The notes under the pieces were generated by a model. That model saw nothing but the letters and a program-made list of their open reading frames with translations. It did no database searches and was not told the DNA's origin. This document shows positions 1-5,721 of a DNA stretch of 8,147 bases, piece by piece (positions within the stretch are counted from its first letter, which is position 1; the number at the start of each line of letters is the position of its first letter). The DNA is from Bacteroidota bacterium (GTDB taxonomy: Bacteria > Bacteroidota > Kryptoniia > Kryptoniales > JAKASW01): the NCBI GenBank assembly GCA_021785235.1, contig JAJYGB010000252.1, positions 1 to 8,147 of the forward strand, in the 5' to 3' direction. The translations under genes were made by a program, and so were the position numbers.

Positions 1-453
1 AAGAAACGATTTGAATCCGAGCTTCTTCGAAATGAAGCCGGGAAGGTTGCGGTCCTTCTTGTAGTCAGGATACTTCGCCCAGCCGTTGAATCTGAAATTC
101 ACCTGGGCAATACCATCCTCGTTCTTCACGAATTGAGGGCCCGAGTCGCGCGTCCAGCCCCTGTCTGTCTTCAGATTGAAGAACTCAACGTTCGAGACTT
201 CGACGTTAGCGGACTTCAAAACTCCGCGCGCCTGCCTCTCGTGTTCTTTCGACTCGACGACAATTCTCGACTTCTCGCCTGCGGAAATCCTTCTGACTAT
301 TTCCGCGTATACCCATGGTATGGGCGCGAACTTACCGGGCCAGTCGCTCTTGTTGTGCGGCCAGCCAAGCCACGTCGCCTCATGAGGCTCCCACTCAGCA
401 GGTAATCGGTAGCCGAGCTGGTGCGGGAGAGTATTTGAGTCTTGTTTAGTCAT
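1..453 (-). CDS. aguA: Agmatine deiminase, N-terminal 151 codons (3' end beyond window)
   Basis: Agmatine deiminase hydrolyses agmatine to N-carbamoylputrescine and ammonia in the cytoplasm. The visible 151 residues carry the family's opening signature: LGYRLPAEWEPHEATWLGWP at residues 13-32, then W38 and the PIPWVYAEIVRRI segment. RDSGP at 102-106 matches the guanidine-binding TRDxGP motif of the PAD/AgDI fold, and RFNGWAKY follows at 121-128. The catalytic Cys of the family lies near the C-terminus, outside the window, so activity cannot be judged. The ATG at 453 fits the usual family start but has no Shine-Dalgarno sequence; a short leader frame with a perfect one ends 23 nt upstream. The next step of the pathway, aguB, lies upstream on the same strand, beyond a four-helix-bundle pseudogene. 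The neighbour supports agmatine rather than peptidyl-arginine as substrate. Confidence 0.93.
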   Translation of the reverse strand, partial: MTKQDSNTLPHQLGYRLPAEWEPHEATWLGWPHNKSDWPGKFAPIPWVYAEIVRRISAGEKSRIVVESKEHERQARGVLKSANVEVSNVEFFNLKTDRGWTRDSGPQFVKNEDGIAQVNFRFNGWAKYPDYKKDRNLPGFISKKLGFKSFL

Positions 454-471
454 AAAAGAAGTCAAAATTCT

Positions 472-504
472 GCCGATCAATAATCACGTCGTGTGATGAT
501 CGGC
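472..504 (-). promoter_or_regulatory. Long bulged hairpin in the aguA leader
   Basis: GCCGATCA at 472-479 pairs with TGATCGGC at 497-504. Inside it TCAC (484-487) pairs with GTGA (493-496), giving a 12-bp stem with a 4-nt bulge and a 5-nt loop. It sits 18 nt before the aguA start. In the transcript it is followed by AGAATTTTGACTTCTTTT, which is U-rich but not a clean U run. It could be an attenuator, a weak terminator for the genes upstream, or a stabilising mRNA structure. Confidence 0.5.
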
Positions 505-506
505 AT
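477..506 (-). promoter_or_regulatory. Possible nine-codon leader ORF upstream of aguA (MPIITRRDY)
   Basis: On the minus strand an AGGAGG (plus positions 513-518) stands 6 nt before an ATG at 506. The frame reads nine codons, MPIITRRDY, and stops with TGA 23 nt before the aguA ATG, in a different frame. aguA itself has no Shine-Dalgarno sequence, so ribosomes could be delivered by coupling from this frame. The adjacent Arg codons (CGA CGT) recall amino-acid-sensing leader peptides, and arginine is the precursor of agmatine. Most of the AGGAGG falls in the loop of one hairpin, and the coding part is itself one arm-loop-arm structure. A frame this short can arise by chance, so the regulatory role is inference. 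Confidence 0.3.
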
Positions 507-525
507 CCCGAACCTCCTGTTCGGG
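507..525 (-). promoter_or_regulatory. Perfect 7-bp hairpin presenting an AGGAGG sequence
   Basis: CCCGAAC (507-513) and GTTCGGG (519-525) form a perfect 7-bp stem around a 5-nt loop. On the minus (transcribed) strand the loop and first stem base read AGGAGG, the Shine-Dalgarno sequence of the leader frame that starts at 506. The hairpin overlaps the outer end of the left inverted repeat of the four-helix-bundle unit. It may be a ribosome-access switch, or a REP-like palindrome that belongs to the inserted unit. Confidence 0.45.
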
Positions 526-554
526 AAAAAGTCAAATGTCAAAAAGGGAGATAG
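522..554 (+). repeat. Left imperfect inverted repeat with two GTCAAAA heptads
   Basis: On the plus strand the order is CGGG, an A run, GTCAAAT (531-537), GTCAAAA (538-544) and AGGGAGATAG. Read in reverse complement, the block at 969-1013 gives the same elements in the same order: CGGGG, AAA, GTCAAA-type heptads, then GAGGGATAG. The two blocks therefore form an imperfect inverted repeat around the four-helix-bundle pseudogene. A further single GTCAAAA unit lies at 461-467. Confidence 0.6.
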
Positions 555-937
555 GCGGCATGATCTTCCTTGACTGACGGAAGCGATCTCCTGCTCTTCT
601 TCAGCTTGATGACGATGGTTGCAATGATCTTCGAGATTTCGTCAGCCTCGTTCAGCAATGCCTTCACTTCCTCCCGATCCACATCGAAACCGTCCCTGAG
701 TAAACACAACCACTACTTTGTCTCGTTGGATGACTTCAATGCTATTTCGTAGAACTTGATGAAATCTCTTCTCGAATGCGCTGCCCTCGCCTCAATCAGA
801 TTCGCCCACACAGATGTCGCAGACCTAAGCAGCTGATCGATCAAACTGTAATGAATTCTCCTGGATTCAAATGAATCAATGAACTTCACCACGCTCAACG
901 AGAAATAGTAAGCTCGCTTCTTAATATCCTGTTCCAT
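539..937 (-). pseudogene. Four-helix-bundle (23S rRNA intervening-sequence-protein family) gene with in-frame amber stop
   Basis: The frame opens at an ATG (937) behind AAGGGG and encodes 74 residues typical of the four-helix-bundle/IVS-protein family: a first helix with YYFSLSVVKFIDSF, then LIDQLLRSATSVWANLIEARAA (split here by my reading into helix 2) and RRDFIKFYEIALKSSNETK. It then meets TAG at 713-715. The same frame continues for 57 more codons (WLCLLRDGF, then REEVKALLNEADEISKI and IATIVIKLKKS) and ends at TGA 539-541. The full read-through length of 132 residues fits the family (about 115-135). Relatives usually have Tyr where the TAG stands (ETKYWL), so one TAC/TAT to TAG change explains the break. 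Such proteins are small cytoplasmic helical bundles of unclear role, first seen in 23S rRNA intervening sequences. The gene separates aguB and aguA and lies inside inverted repeats. Recoding or a sequencing error cannot be excluded. Confidence 0.85.
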
Positions 938-964
938 TCTGTGCCCCTTTCCCGATATTCAACG

Positions 965-1915
965 TCAACTATCCCTCTTTTGACTTTTGAATTTTGACCT
1001 TTGACTTTCCCCGATAAACCTCTCCTTTATCCCTTCATACGCGTCGATTCGCCTGTCGCGTAGGAAGGGCCAGTTCTGTCGGATGTATTCGATCCTCGCG
1101 AGATCCACTTCCGCCATGAGTATTTCTTCCTTGTCGACAGAAGCCTGGGCGATAAATTTTCCCTGTGGGTCGACTACGAAGGATTGTCCCCAGAACTCTA
1201 TGCCCGGGCTGCTGTCATTTATTTTCTCCAGCCCAAGCCGGTTCACAGCTGCGACGTAGACACCGTTCGCGATCGCATGCCCGCGCTGGATTGTCTGCCA
1301 CGAATCGAACTGCGCCTTGCCGTGCTCTGCCTTCTCGTGCGGGTGCCAGCCGATCGCGGTGGGATAGAACAAAATGCTCGCGCCCTTCAGCGCCGTCAGC
1401 CGCGCAGCTTCAGGATACCATTGGTCCCAGCAGATGAGGGTCCCGATATCGCCGTACTTCGTCCTGAAGGAATTGAAGCCCAGATCGCCGGGTGTAAAGT
1501 AGAACTTTTCGTAAAACGCCGGATCGTCGGGTATGTGCATCTTCCTGTATATGCCGGCAATCTCGCCGTTCGCGTCGATGATCGCCGCGGAGTTGTGGTA
1601 GATTCCCATGGCACGCTTCTCGAAGAGCGGCACAACCACGGCAACCTTATGCTTTTTCGCGAGTTTTGAGATGGCCAGCGTTGACGGGCCAGGTATCGTT
1701 TCAGCAAGTTGAAAATTCCCGATGTCCTCAGTCTGGCAGAAATATCTCGACCTGAACAGTTCGGGGAGGCAAATCACTTCCGCGCCCTGTCTCGCCGCCC
1801 TTTCTATCATCGAAACTGCTTTCTTCAGATTGGCGTTCAAATCCGCGCCTAACGCCATCTGTACCAGGCCAATCGTAAATTTGCCGGGGATATCCGCGGT
1901 AGACTTGCTTTTCAT
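965..1915 (-). CDS. aguB: N-carbamoylputrescine amidase
   Basis: This nitrilase-superfamily enzyme hydrolyses N-carbamoylputrescine to putrescine, CO2 and ammonia, the step after agmatine deiminase. Counting from the ATG at 1915 (316 residues), the Glu-Lys-Cys triad is visible: E52 in CLPELF, K125 in YRKMHIPDD and C162 in LICWDQWYPEAAR. The AguB-type C-terminal signature WPFLRDRRIDAY stands at 282-293. The frame stays open to an ATG at 2011, but the extra 32 residues are not family-like. The 1915 start has a GGAG 8 nt upstream, so I prefer it. The last dozen or so codons are made of the GTCAAAA heptad repeat, so the native C-terminus was probably replaced by the inserted unit; the tail lies beyond the catalytic fold. 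The stop is 27 bp before the four-helix-bundle gene, with aguA beyond it. Confidence 0.93.
   Translation of the reverse strand: MKSKSTADIPGKFTIGLVQMALGADLNANLKKAVSMIERAARQGAEVICLPELFRSRYFCQTEDIGNFQLAETIPGPSTLAISKLAKKHKVAVVVPLFEKRAMGIYHNSAAIIDANGEIAGIYRKMHIPDDPAFYEKFYFTPGDLGFNSFRTKYGDIGTLICWDQWYPEAARLTALKGASILFYPTAIGWHPHEKAEHGKAQFDSWQTIQRGHAIANGVYVAAVNRLGLEKINDSSPGIEFWGQSFVVDPQGKFIAQASVDKEEILMAEVDLARIEYIRQNWPFLRDRRIDAYEGIKERFIGESQRSKFKSQKRDS
969..1013 (+). repeat. Right imperfect inverted repeat with four TTTTGAC heptads
   Basis: Four units with an exact 7-bp period fill 978-1005: TTTTGAC, TTTTGAA, TTTTGAC and CTTTGAC. They are flanked by CTATCCCTC inside and TTTCCCCG outside. The block is the inverted counterpart of 522-554, with two more heptads. 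It lies wholly inside the aguB reading frame and encodes its last residues (about SQRSKFKSQKRDS). Confidence 0.65.
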
Positions 1916-2015
1916 TCCAGATGCTCCATTCATTATAAAATCCGACACCAAGATACAAAACTCCCGGAAAGAATAATACGGAATCGTGCCTACTCCAAAC
2001 CGGGGGATCAATCAG

Positions 2016-2092
2016 TTACACGGAGAACAGACGAAGCTCTGCCGAGCAGGGCCTCTGTGTCTCTCTGTGCTTCTCCGTGGAACTCTGTGTAA
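2016..2092. repeat. 10-bp-periodic CTCTGTG repeat with an inverted partner
   Basis: On the plus strand CTCTGTG, CTCTGTG, CTCCGTG and CTCTGTG begin at 2053, 2063, 2073 and 2083, an exact 10-bp period. Facing them, TTACACGGAGAA at 2016-2027 is the inverted form of the same motif, so the block can fold on itself. It occupies the 232-bp gap between the carbonic anhydrase stop and the aguB start. CACAGAG-type intergenic repeats of this kind occur, as I recall, in many unrelated bacterial genomes without an agreed function. Confidence 0.7.
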
Positions 2093-2147
2093 TATTGCCT
2101 TCGAAAGGCCCTTCATTTCCATGCGCAAGCACAGCGCGGGCGAAAAT

Positions 2148-2777
2148 TCACACCCTCCTCCTTATCGCTGTCGACTCCGCTCTGTTCGTCACCGTGACGT
2201 CGAGATCTCTCAGGATGCCGTCGCCGATGTCGTATATCCATCCGTGCACGTTCAGTTCCCGGCCCGCGTCCCACGCGTTCTGTACAAACGTGGTCTGGCA
2301 GACATTCCACACCTGTTCCATGACGTTCAATTCGCAGAGAAGATTGTACCTCGCGGAATCGTCGGGCAGAGTGTCGAGTACGATCTGGTGGCGTATATTG
2401 ATATCCCTCACGTACTGTATCCAATTATCCATGAGGCCGTGCTTCTCCTTCCCCATCGCCGCCTTGACGCCTCCGCAACCGTAATGACCGCAGACGATTA
2501 TGTGCTTCACCTTCAGAACTTCCACGGCGAACTGAATGACGGACAGACAATTGAGATCGGAGTGGACGACAAGGTTGGCGATATTTCTGTGGACGAAAAT
2601 TTCGCCCGGCGAGAGATCGACGATTTCTGTGGCAGGCACGCGGCTATCCGAACAACCGATCCACAAGTACTGTGGAGCCTGCTGCTTAGCCAGTCGCGTG
2701 AAAAAATCCGGGTCCTTCTCCTTGATCCTTGCCGCCCACTTCTTGTTTCCATCGAATAATGGTTTCAGTGTCCGCAT
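2148..2777 (-). CDS. Beta-class carbonic anhydrase
   Basis: The enzyme interconverts CO2 and bicarbonate in the cytoplasm with a zinc ion. The 209-residue protein is a normal length for the class. The zinc ligands are visible: C42 with the D44/R46 dyad in CSDSR, and H98 and C101 in HYGCGG. GEIFVHRNIAN at 58-68 is the conserved strand and turn, and the C-terminal half has the usual HGWIYDIGDG near the end of the fold. The ATG is 15 bp behind the stop of the PLP decarboxylase, so the two are probably co-transcribed. Its ribosome binding site is weak (GGAAA), which would fit translation coupled to the gene upstream. It may return the CO2 released by the decarboxylase as bicarbonate. It resembles the Can/CynT type, but I do not assign a symbol. 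Confidence 0.95.
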   Translation of the reverse strand: MRTLKPLFDGNKKWAARIKEKDPDFFTRLAKQQAPQYLWIGCSDSRVPATEIVDLSPGEIFVHRNIANLVVHSDLNCLSVIQFAVEVLKVKHIIVCGHYGCGGVKAAMGKEKHGLMDNWIQYVRDINIRHQIVLDTLPDDSARYNLLCELNVMEQVWNVCQTTFVQNAWDAGRELNVHGWIYDIGDGILRDLDVTVTNRAESTAIRRRV

Positions 2778-2792
2778 CTTATAGTTTCCATT

Positions 2793-4301
2793 TTATGAGT
2801 TGCTTTTCAGATCGAGCCGCGATATGGCACTCTTTGTCGCGTTATCAAGGATCTTCCACAATTGCCCGATCCATTTTTTGTGCTCCGGCTTCATTAGAAC
2901 AGACCTCAGGCAAGTAATAGTTTCCGCGTCCCTCTTCATCCCGGCCGACTCCAGGTCAAACAGGTTGGCGGGCAATTCGGCCAAGGCCAGGTGGAGGTTT
3001 TGTTTCGCCGCCTCGTCGAATATCGCCCGGGACAGCGCAGACGCCTCAGTGGCCGTGTCTGCAACGGGCGACCACACGACGATATCAAGTTCCGGAGGAA
3101 ACGGAGAAATGAACCGTCCATCGGACCGGATTCTGTCGTACAAATCAAGCGCGGCTTCGCGGCAGCTTTCAAGCGATTTGGCGAATTCCCCTCGCTTAAC
3201 AAGTGGCAGAAGTCTCTGAGTTGCCCAGAGTCCGACTGCCGAAGCTCCGGCTCTTGAACATTCGAGGCTTATCTCGCCGAGGTGGAGCTCATCGGATGTG
3301 AAGTAAGTGTAAGGAGAATCGTGCTTGTAGAACCGCGCGACGGTGGGGTCGCGGAATAGCACGCAGCCGCACGCGTACGGCTGCAGCCCGTGCTTGTGCG
3401 GATCTACGACGATGGAGTCCGCCTCGCCGATTCTATCGTAAACTTCACGCGTTTCTTTCGTCAGATTATCCGCAAGGACGTAATATCCGCCATACGCGGA
3501 GTCGGCGTGAAGTCGGAAGCCGTAATGTTTACGCAACTCGAGGAGTTCGGGGAGCGGGTCGATAGCCCCGAGTGCCGTCGTGCCGATTGTCGCGACAACC
3601 GTTCCGACCTCCCCGGTATCCAGTCGTTTCCGCAGAGCTTCCATATCCATACGGCCCCTCCTGTCGCACGGAACCGATTCGTACTTCAGTCCGAGGACGG
3701 CGCTGATACGCGAGTGCGTGTAATGAGCCTGCTCGGAGGCGACCACCTTCCTGCCCGGAGCCAGTTGTCCCCCGACCCACAGCGCTTCGAGGTTCGCCAT
3801 CGTGCCGCCGCCTGTGAGATGGCCGAGGTGTGTTTTCCAGCCGAACATTCCCGCGATTTCGGCCACGGCCTCCTTCTCCATTTTCGAGCTCGCGCGTCCG
3901 CCGTCGAGCGCGTGGTTATTCGGGTTTATCCACACCGAAAGCATGTACGCGATTCTCGCGATCGGGTGCGGCGGCTTCAGCATTTGGCCCGCGTATAGAG
4001 GATGGAAGTAGGGGTAGTTGTTTTTCATCCGCTCCGCGACTTCGCCCATTACTTTTTCAAAGCTTCTTCTGTTCCTGATAGGCGTGGCGTAGGACGGTAA
4101 GTCAGCAAAGCCTTTCTCGAGCTCGTCGAGGGCAGAGCGGAGGATGTCCAGCGAGTCCTTCTCGAAAACACGAGAAGGCGCATTGCGTTTCTTCGAATCG
4201 GCAGATCGTGATGACTTCACACCATCCGAATGTTTTCGAGCTACCTTCCCGTCCCGCGAGGCGCGTATAGCCTTTACGCCCCTCTTCGGCTGTTTCGGCA
4301 C
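2793..4301 (-). CDS. Group II PLP-dependent amino-acid decarboxylase
   Basis: This 502-residue protein is a fold-type I decarboxylase of the glutamate/aromatic/diaminobutyrate decarboxylase family. Visible motifs are TGGGTMANLEAL (163-174, phosphate binding), EQAHYTHSR with the ring-stacking H193, HADSAYGG with D267 binding the pyridine nitrogen, and DPHKHGLQP with K303 as the Schiff-base lysine. YTYFTSDELHLGE and SLECSRAGA follow. The start is GTG with TGGAGG 5 nt upstream, so the start is well defined. The substrate cannot be read from sequence; arginine is unlikely because known arginine decarboxylases belong to other folds. Residues 1-40 are very basic (14 Lys/Arg against 3 Asp), and no other start in frame removes them before about residue 85. 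Carbonic anhydrase follows after 15 bp. Confidence 0.92.
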   Translation of the reverse strand: MPKQPKRGVKAIRASRDGKVARKHSDGVKSSRSADSKKRNAPSRVFEKDSLDILRSALDELEKGFADLPSYATPIRNRRSFEKVMGEVAERMKNNYPYFHPLYAGQMLKPPHPIARIAYMLSVWINPNNHALDGGRASSKMEKEAVAEIAGMFGWKTHLGHLTGGGTMANLEALWVGGQLAPGRKVVASEQAHYTHSRISAVLGLKYESVPCDRRGRMDMEALRKRLDTGEVGTVVATIGTTALGAIDPLPELLELRKHYGFRLHADSAYGGYYVLADNLTKETREVYDRIGEADSIVVDPHKHGLQPYACGCVLFRDPTVARFYKHDSPYTYFTSDELHLGEISLECSRAGASAVGLWATQRLLPLVKRGEFAKSLESCREAALDLYDRIRSDGRFISPFPPELDIVVWSPVADTATEASALSRAIFDEAAKQNLHLALAELPANLFDLESAGMKRDAETITCLRSVLMKPEHKKWIGQLWKILDNATKSAISRLDLKSNS

Positions 4302-4306
4302 TTCAA

Positions 4307-4312
4307 CCTCCA
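4307..4312 (-). promoter_or_regulatory. Ribosome binding site that fixes the decarboxylase GTG start
   Basis: TGGAGG on the minus strand lies 5 nt before the GTG at 4301. It is the best evidence that the Lys/Arg-rich N-terminal tail of the decarboxylase is really translated. Confidence 0.7.
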
Positions 4313-4351
4313 GATATTAATGAAACGTCTGAACGAATTAATTTAAGGATT

Positions 4352-4391
4352 GCAGGCTGCCAAGCCAACTCGGCTTGCTTAAGATGCCTGC
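4352..4391 (-). other. Two-step inverted repeat over the SRPBCC gene's stop codon
   Basis: Outer arms GCAGGC (4352-4357) and GCCTGC (4386-4391) enclose inner arms CAAGCC (4361-4366) and GGCTTG (4372-4377) with a 5-nt loop. The stop codon of the SRPBCC gene (4379-4381) lies inside the structure. No U run follows in the transcript, so it is not a classical terminator; it may stabilise the mRNA between two genes 77 bp apart. Confidence 0.4.
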
Positions 4392-4861
4392 GTCGCCTTC
4401 TTAATCGCTTCGACAGCGGAGATCATCTTACCCGTCACAAGGTAATAATTCAGCATTATTTCCAACGTCTTCATGTGTATCTCGAAATGCGGATCTTGGG
4501 CATGTTTCTCATTCTCCCTGTTCAGAGCCGTCGACGTTTGCTCGATGACAATTCTCGTCGCGTGCTCACCTTCTGGACTCAGCGTGAACCTGTATCTCAT
4601 CACCCTGAATACCGAAGTGACTACAAATTCTATGCGCTCGTTCGGCTCGTACCTGCTTACGGTCCAAACGTCTTCCACGTCGCCATGCCTCGTTTTGAAG
4701 ACGCAATCGAGCTCGGCAAATCCAGATTTACTGTGGACCATCTCGCATCTCCACGTCTCGATCCACTCGTACTCCCTGACAGGACATAGTAGTGGGAAGA
4801 CTCTGTCAGGAACCGCGGAGACATGCATGACAAATCCTCTGACAATCCTCGGGTAATTCAT
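4379..4861 (-). CDS. SRPBCC/START-like ligand-binding protein of unknown role
   Basis: The 160-residue protein has the pattern of the SRPBCC superfamily, a helix-grip fold around a hydrophobic cavity. VSAVPDRVFPLLCPVREYEWI at the N-terminus is the usual helix segment after strand 1 (quoted 21-residue stretch runs from residue 14 on, shortened here: VPDRVFPLLCPVREYEW). CVFKTRHGDVEDVWTVSRYEP and RIEFVVTSVFRVMRYRFTLSP are read as beta strands of the sheet, and the long C-terminal helix ends in MLNYYLVTGKM. No catalytic residues can be assigned. There is no good Shine-Dalgarno sequence at the ATG, and the start is 28 bp behind the GH67-like frame. Members bind lipids, polyketides or other small ligands, and the neighbours do not reveal which. 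Two internal Met codons could also serve as start. Confidence 0.8.
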   Translation of the reverse strand: MNYPRIVRGFVMHVSAVPDRVFPLLCPVREYEWIETWRCEMVHSKSGFAELDCVFKTRHGDVEDVWTVSRYEPNERIEFVVTSVFRVMRYRFTLSPEGEHATRIVIEQTSTALNRENEKHAQDPHFEIHMKTLEIMLNYYLVTGKMISAVEAIKKATQAS

Positions 4862-4889
4862 CTCGAATTAAGCTTGCCGTCCTTTCATT

Positions 4890-5720
4890 CTACCATGTCC
4901 CCGGCACGTTGGGAAATTTCAGGCTCTCGTAATACTCAAGAATCTTGTCCGGTTCTTCGGGTCCTTGTGGTATCGGCATCTTTGAGAAAGTCTGGAAATA
5001 CAATACGCACGCGTTCCTCCACCAGACCGCCTCTTTTTCCTGGATCTCGAGAAACATCCGCTCGTCGTTCCATTCCTCGTTGTCGATCTTTCCTTTCAAT
5101 GAATTCCATGCCTTCTGCATCTCCCGCACGCTGTCGACACCGCCGTAAAAATGATAGCAGATCTCATCCCATAGCGTTTTCCCGGATTTCATCTTGTAGT
5201 CCCAGCTGACGTGATGGAACCAGAGAAGATATCTTGATGGACATTCGGTAAGCGAGGCGAATTCTTCGGACAGCGGCGGATGATACTGACTGACCGCGTC
5301 GCTCCCGCTTTCCGTCCGGTCGAATCCGACGCCGAGGCTGTTCGCCCTGTGGTAGTAAGTCGAATTCCAGTCGGGATGCGGCGAATAGTCTATCCAGGGG
5401 CCCGGTCCGTAATGGTTGTCGTAACCGAAAATCATGTTAAGGCCCAGCGGGTCCATGTAATTGACGACCCCTTCCCTCGACTGCATCATCATGTCTTCGA
5501 ACAAAGAGGCCAGTAATGTTGTGTCTGCTCCGGGAGGGGTGTGTGGATTGTTTTGGGAGGCTAAATCGATTTTCTGGAGAAGAGAGTGCGGCCCGCATGA
5601 ATACAAGCCCGAGCCGTCCGCGTCGATCGCGACATTCGCCGCGACAACTTTTGTTGCCGCGGCGTACAACTCGCATGTCGTGCGGTAGTTCCAGTCCAGA
5701 CGGGTAACGTGATGACAATA
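4890..5720 (-). pseudogene. Truncated GH67 alpha-glucuronidase, C-terminal domain only
   Basis: GH67 enzymes remove 4-O-methylglucuronic acid from xylo-oligosaccharides and are about 680-730 residues long. This frame has only about 200 residues that I recognise, all from the C-terminal helical dimerisation domain: MQSREGVVNYMDPLGL, YDNHYGPGPW, YYHRANSLGVGFDRT, LLWFHHVSWDYKMKSG, IQEKEAVWWRNACVLYFQ and SKMPIP. The catalytic TIM barrel with its acid/base residues is absent. Similarity begins near 5500. The codons between about 5500 and 5720 are open and have a coding-like composition but match nothing I know. The only ATG (5765) lies inside the preceding gene's 3' end without a Shine-Dalgarno sequence. 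A deletion that removed the N-terminal two thirds is the simplest reading. The retained domain has no frameshift or stop, so loss is recent or the domain is still used. Confidence 0.75.
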
Positions 5721-5721
5721 A

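Noticed and set aside
531..1005. CRISPR array made of GTCAAAA repeats
   Set aside because: The units are 7 bp, have no spacers, and are inverted around a gene.
511..1028. Similar flanks AACCTCCTGTT (511-521) and AACCTCTCCTTT (about 1017-1028) as a target-site duplication of the four-helix-bundle unit
   Set aside because: The match is imperfect and one copy lies in aguB coding sequence, so chance is as likely.
1932..1958. Promoter for aguB with TATAAT at 1932-1937 (minus strand)
   Set aside because: The best -35 candidates are poor or wrongly spaced, and the transcript would start on top of the ribosome binding site.
1916..2011. N-terminal extension of aguB to the ATG at 2011
   Set aside because: The extra residues are not like the family, and the ATG at 1915 has a GGAG 8 nt upstream.
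1986..2759. 257-codon plus-strand frame
   Set aside because: It is the antisense shadow of the carbonic anhydrase gene, which has all its catalytic motifs.
3390..3998. 202-codon plus-strand frame
   Set aside because: It is antisense to the conserved core of the PLP decarboxylase and shows no protein-like motif.
2793..4301. Decarboxylase as the missing arginine decarboxylase of the agmatine pathway
   Set aside because: Group II enzymes are not known for arginine, and the known arginine decarboxylases have other folds; proximity alone is not enough.
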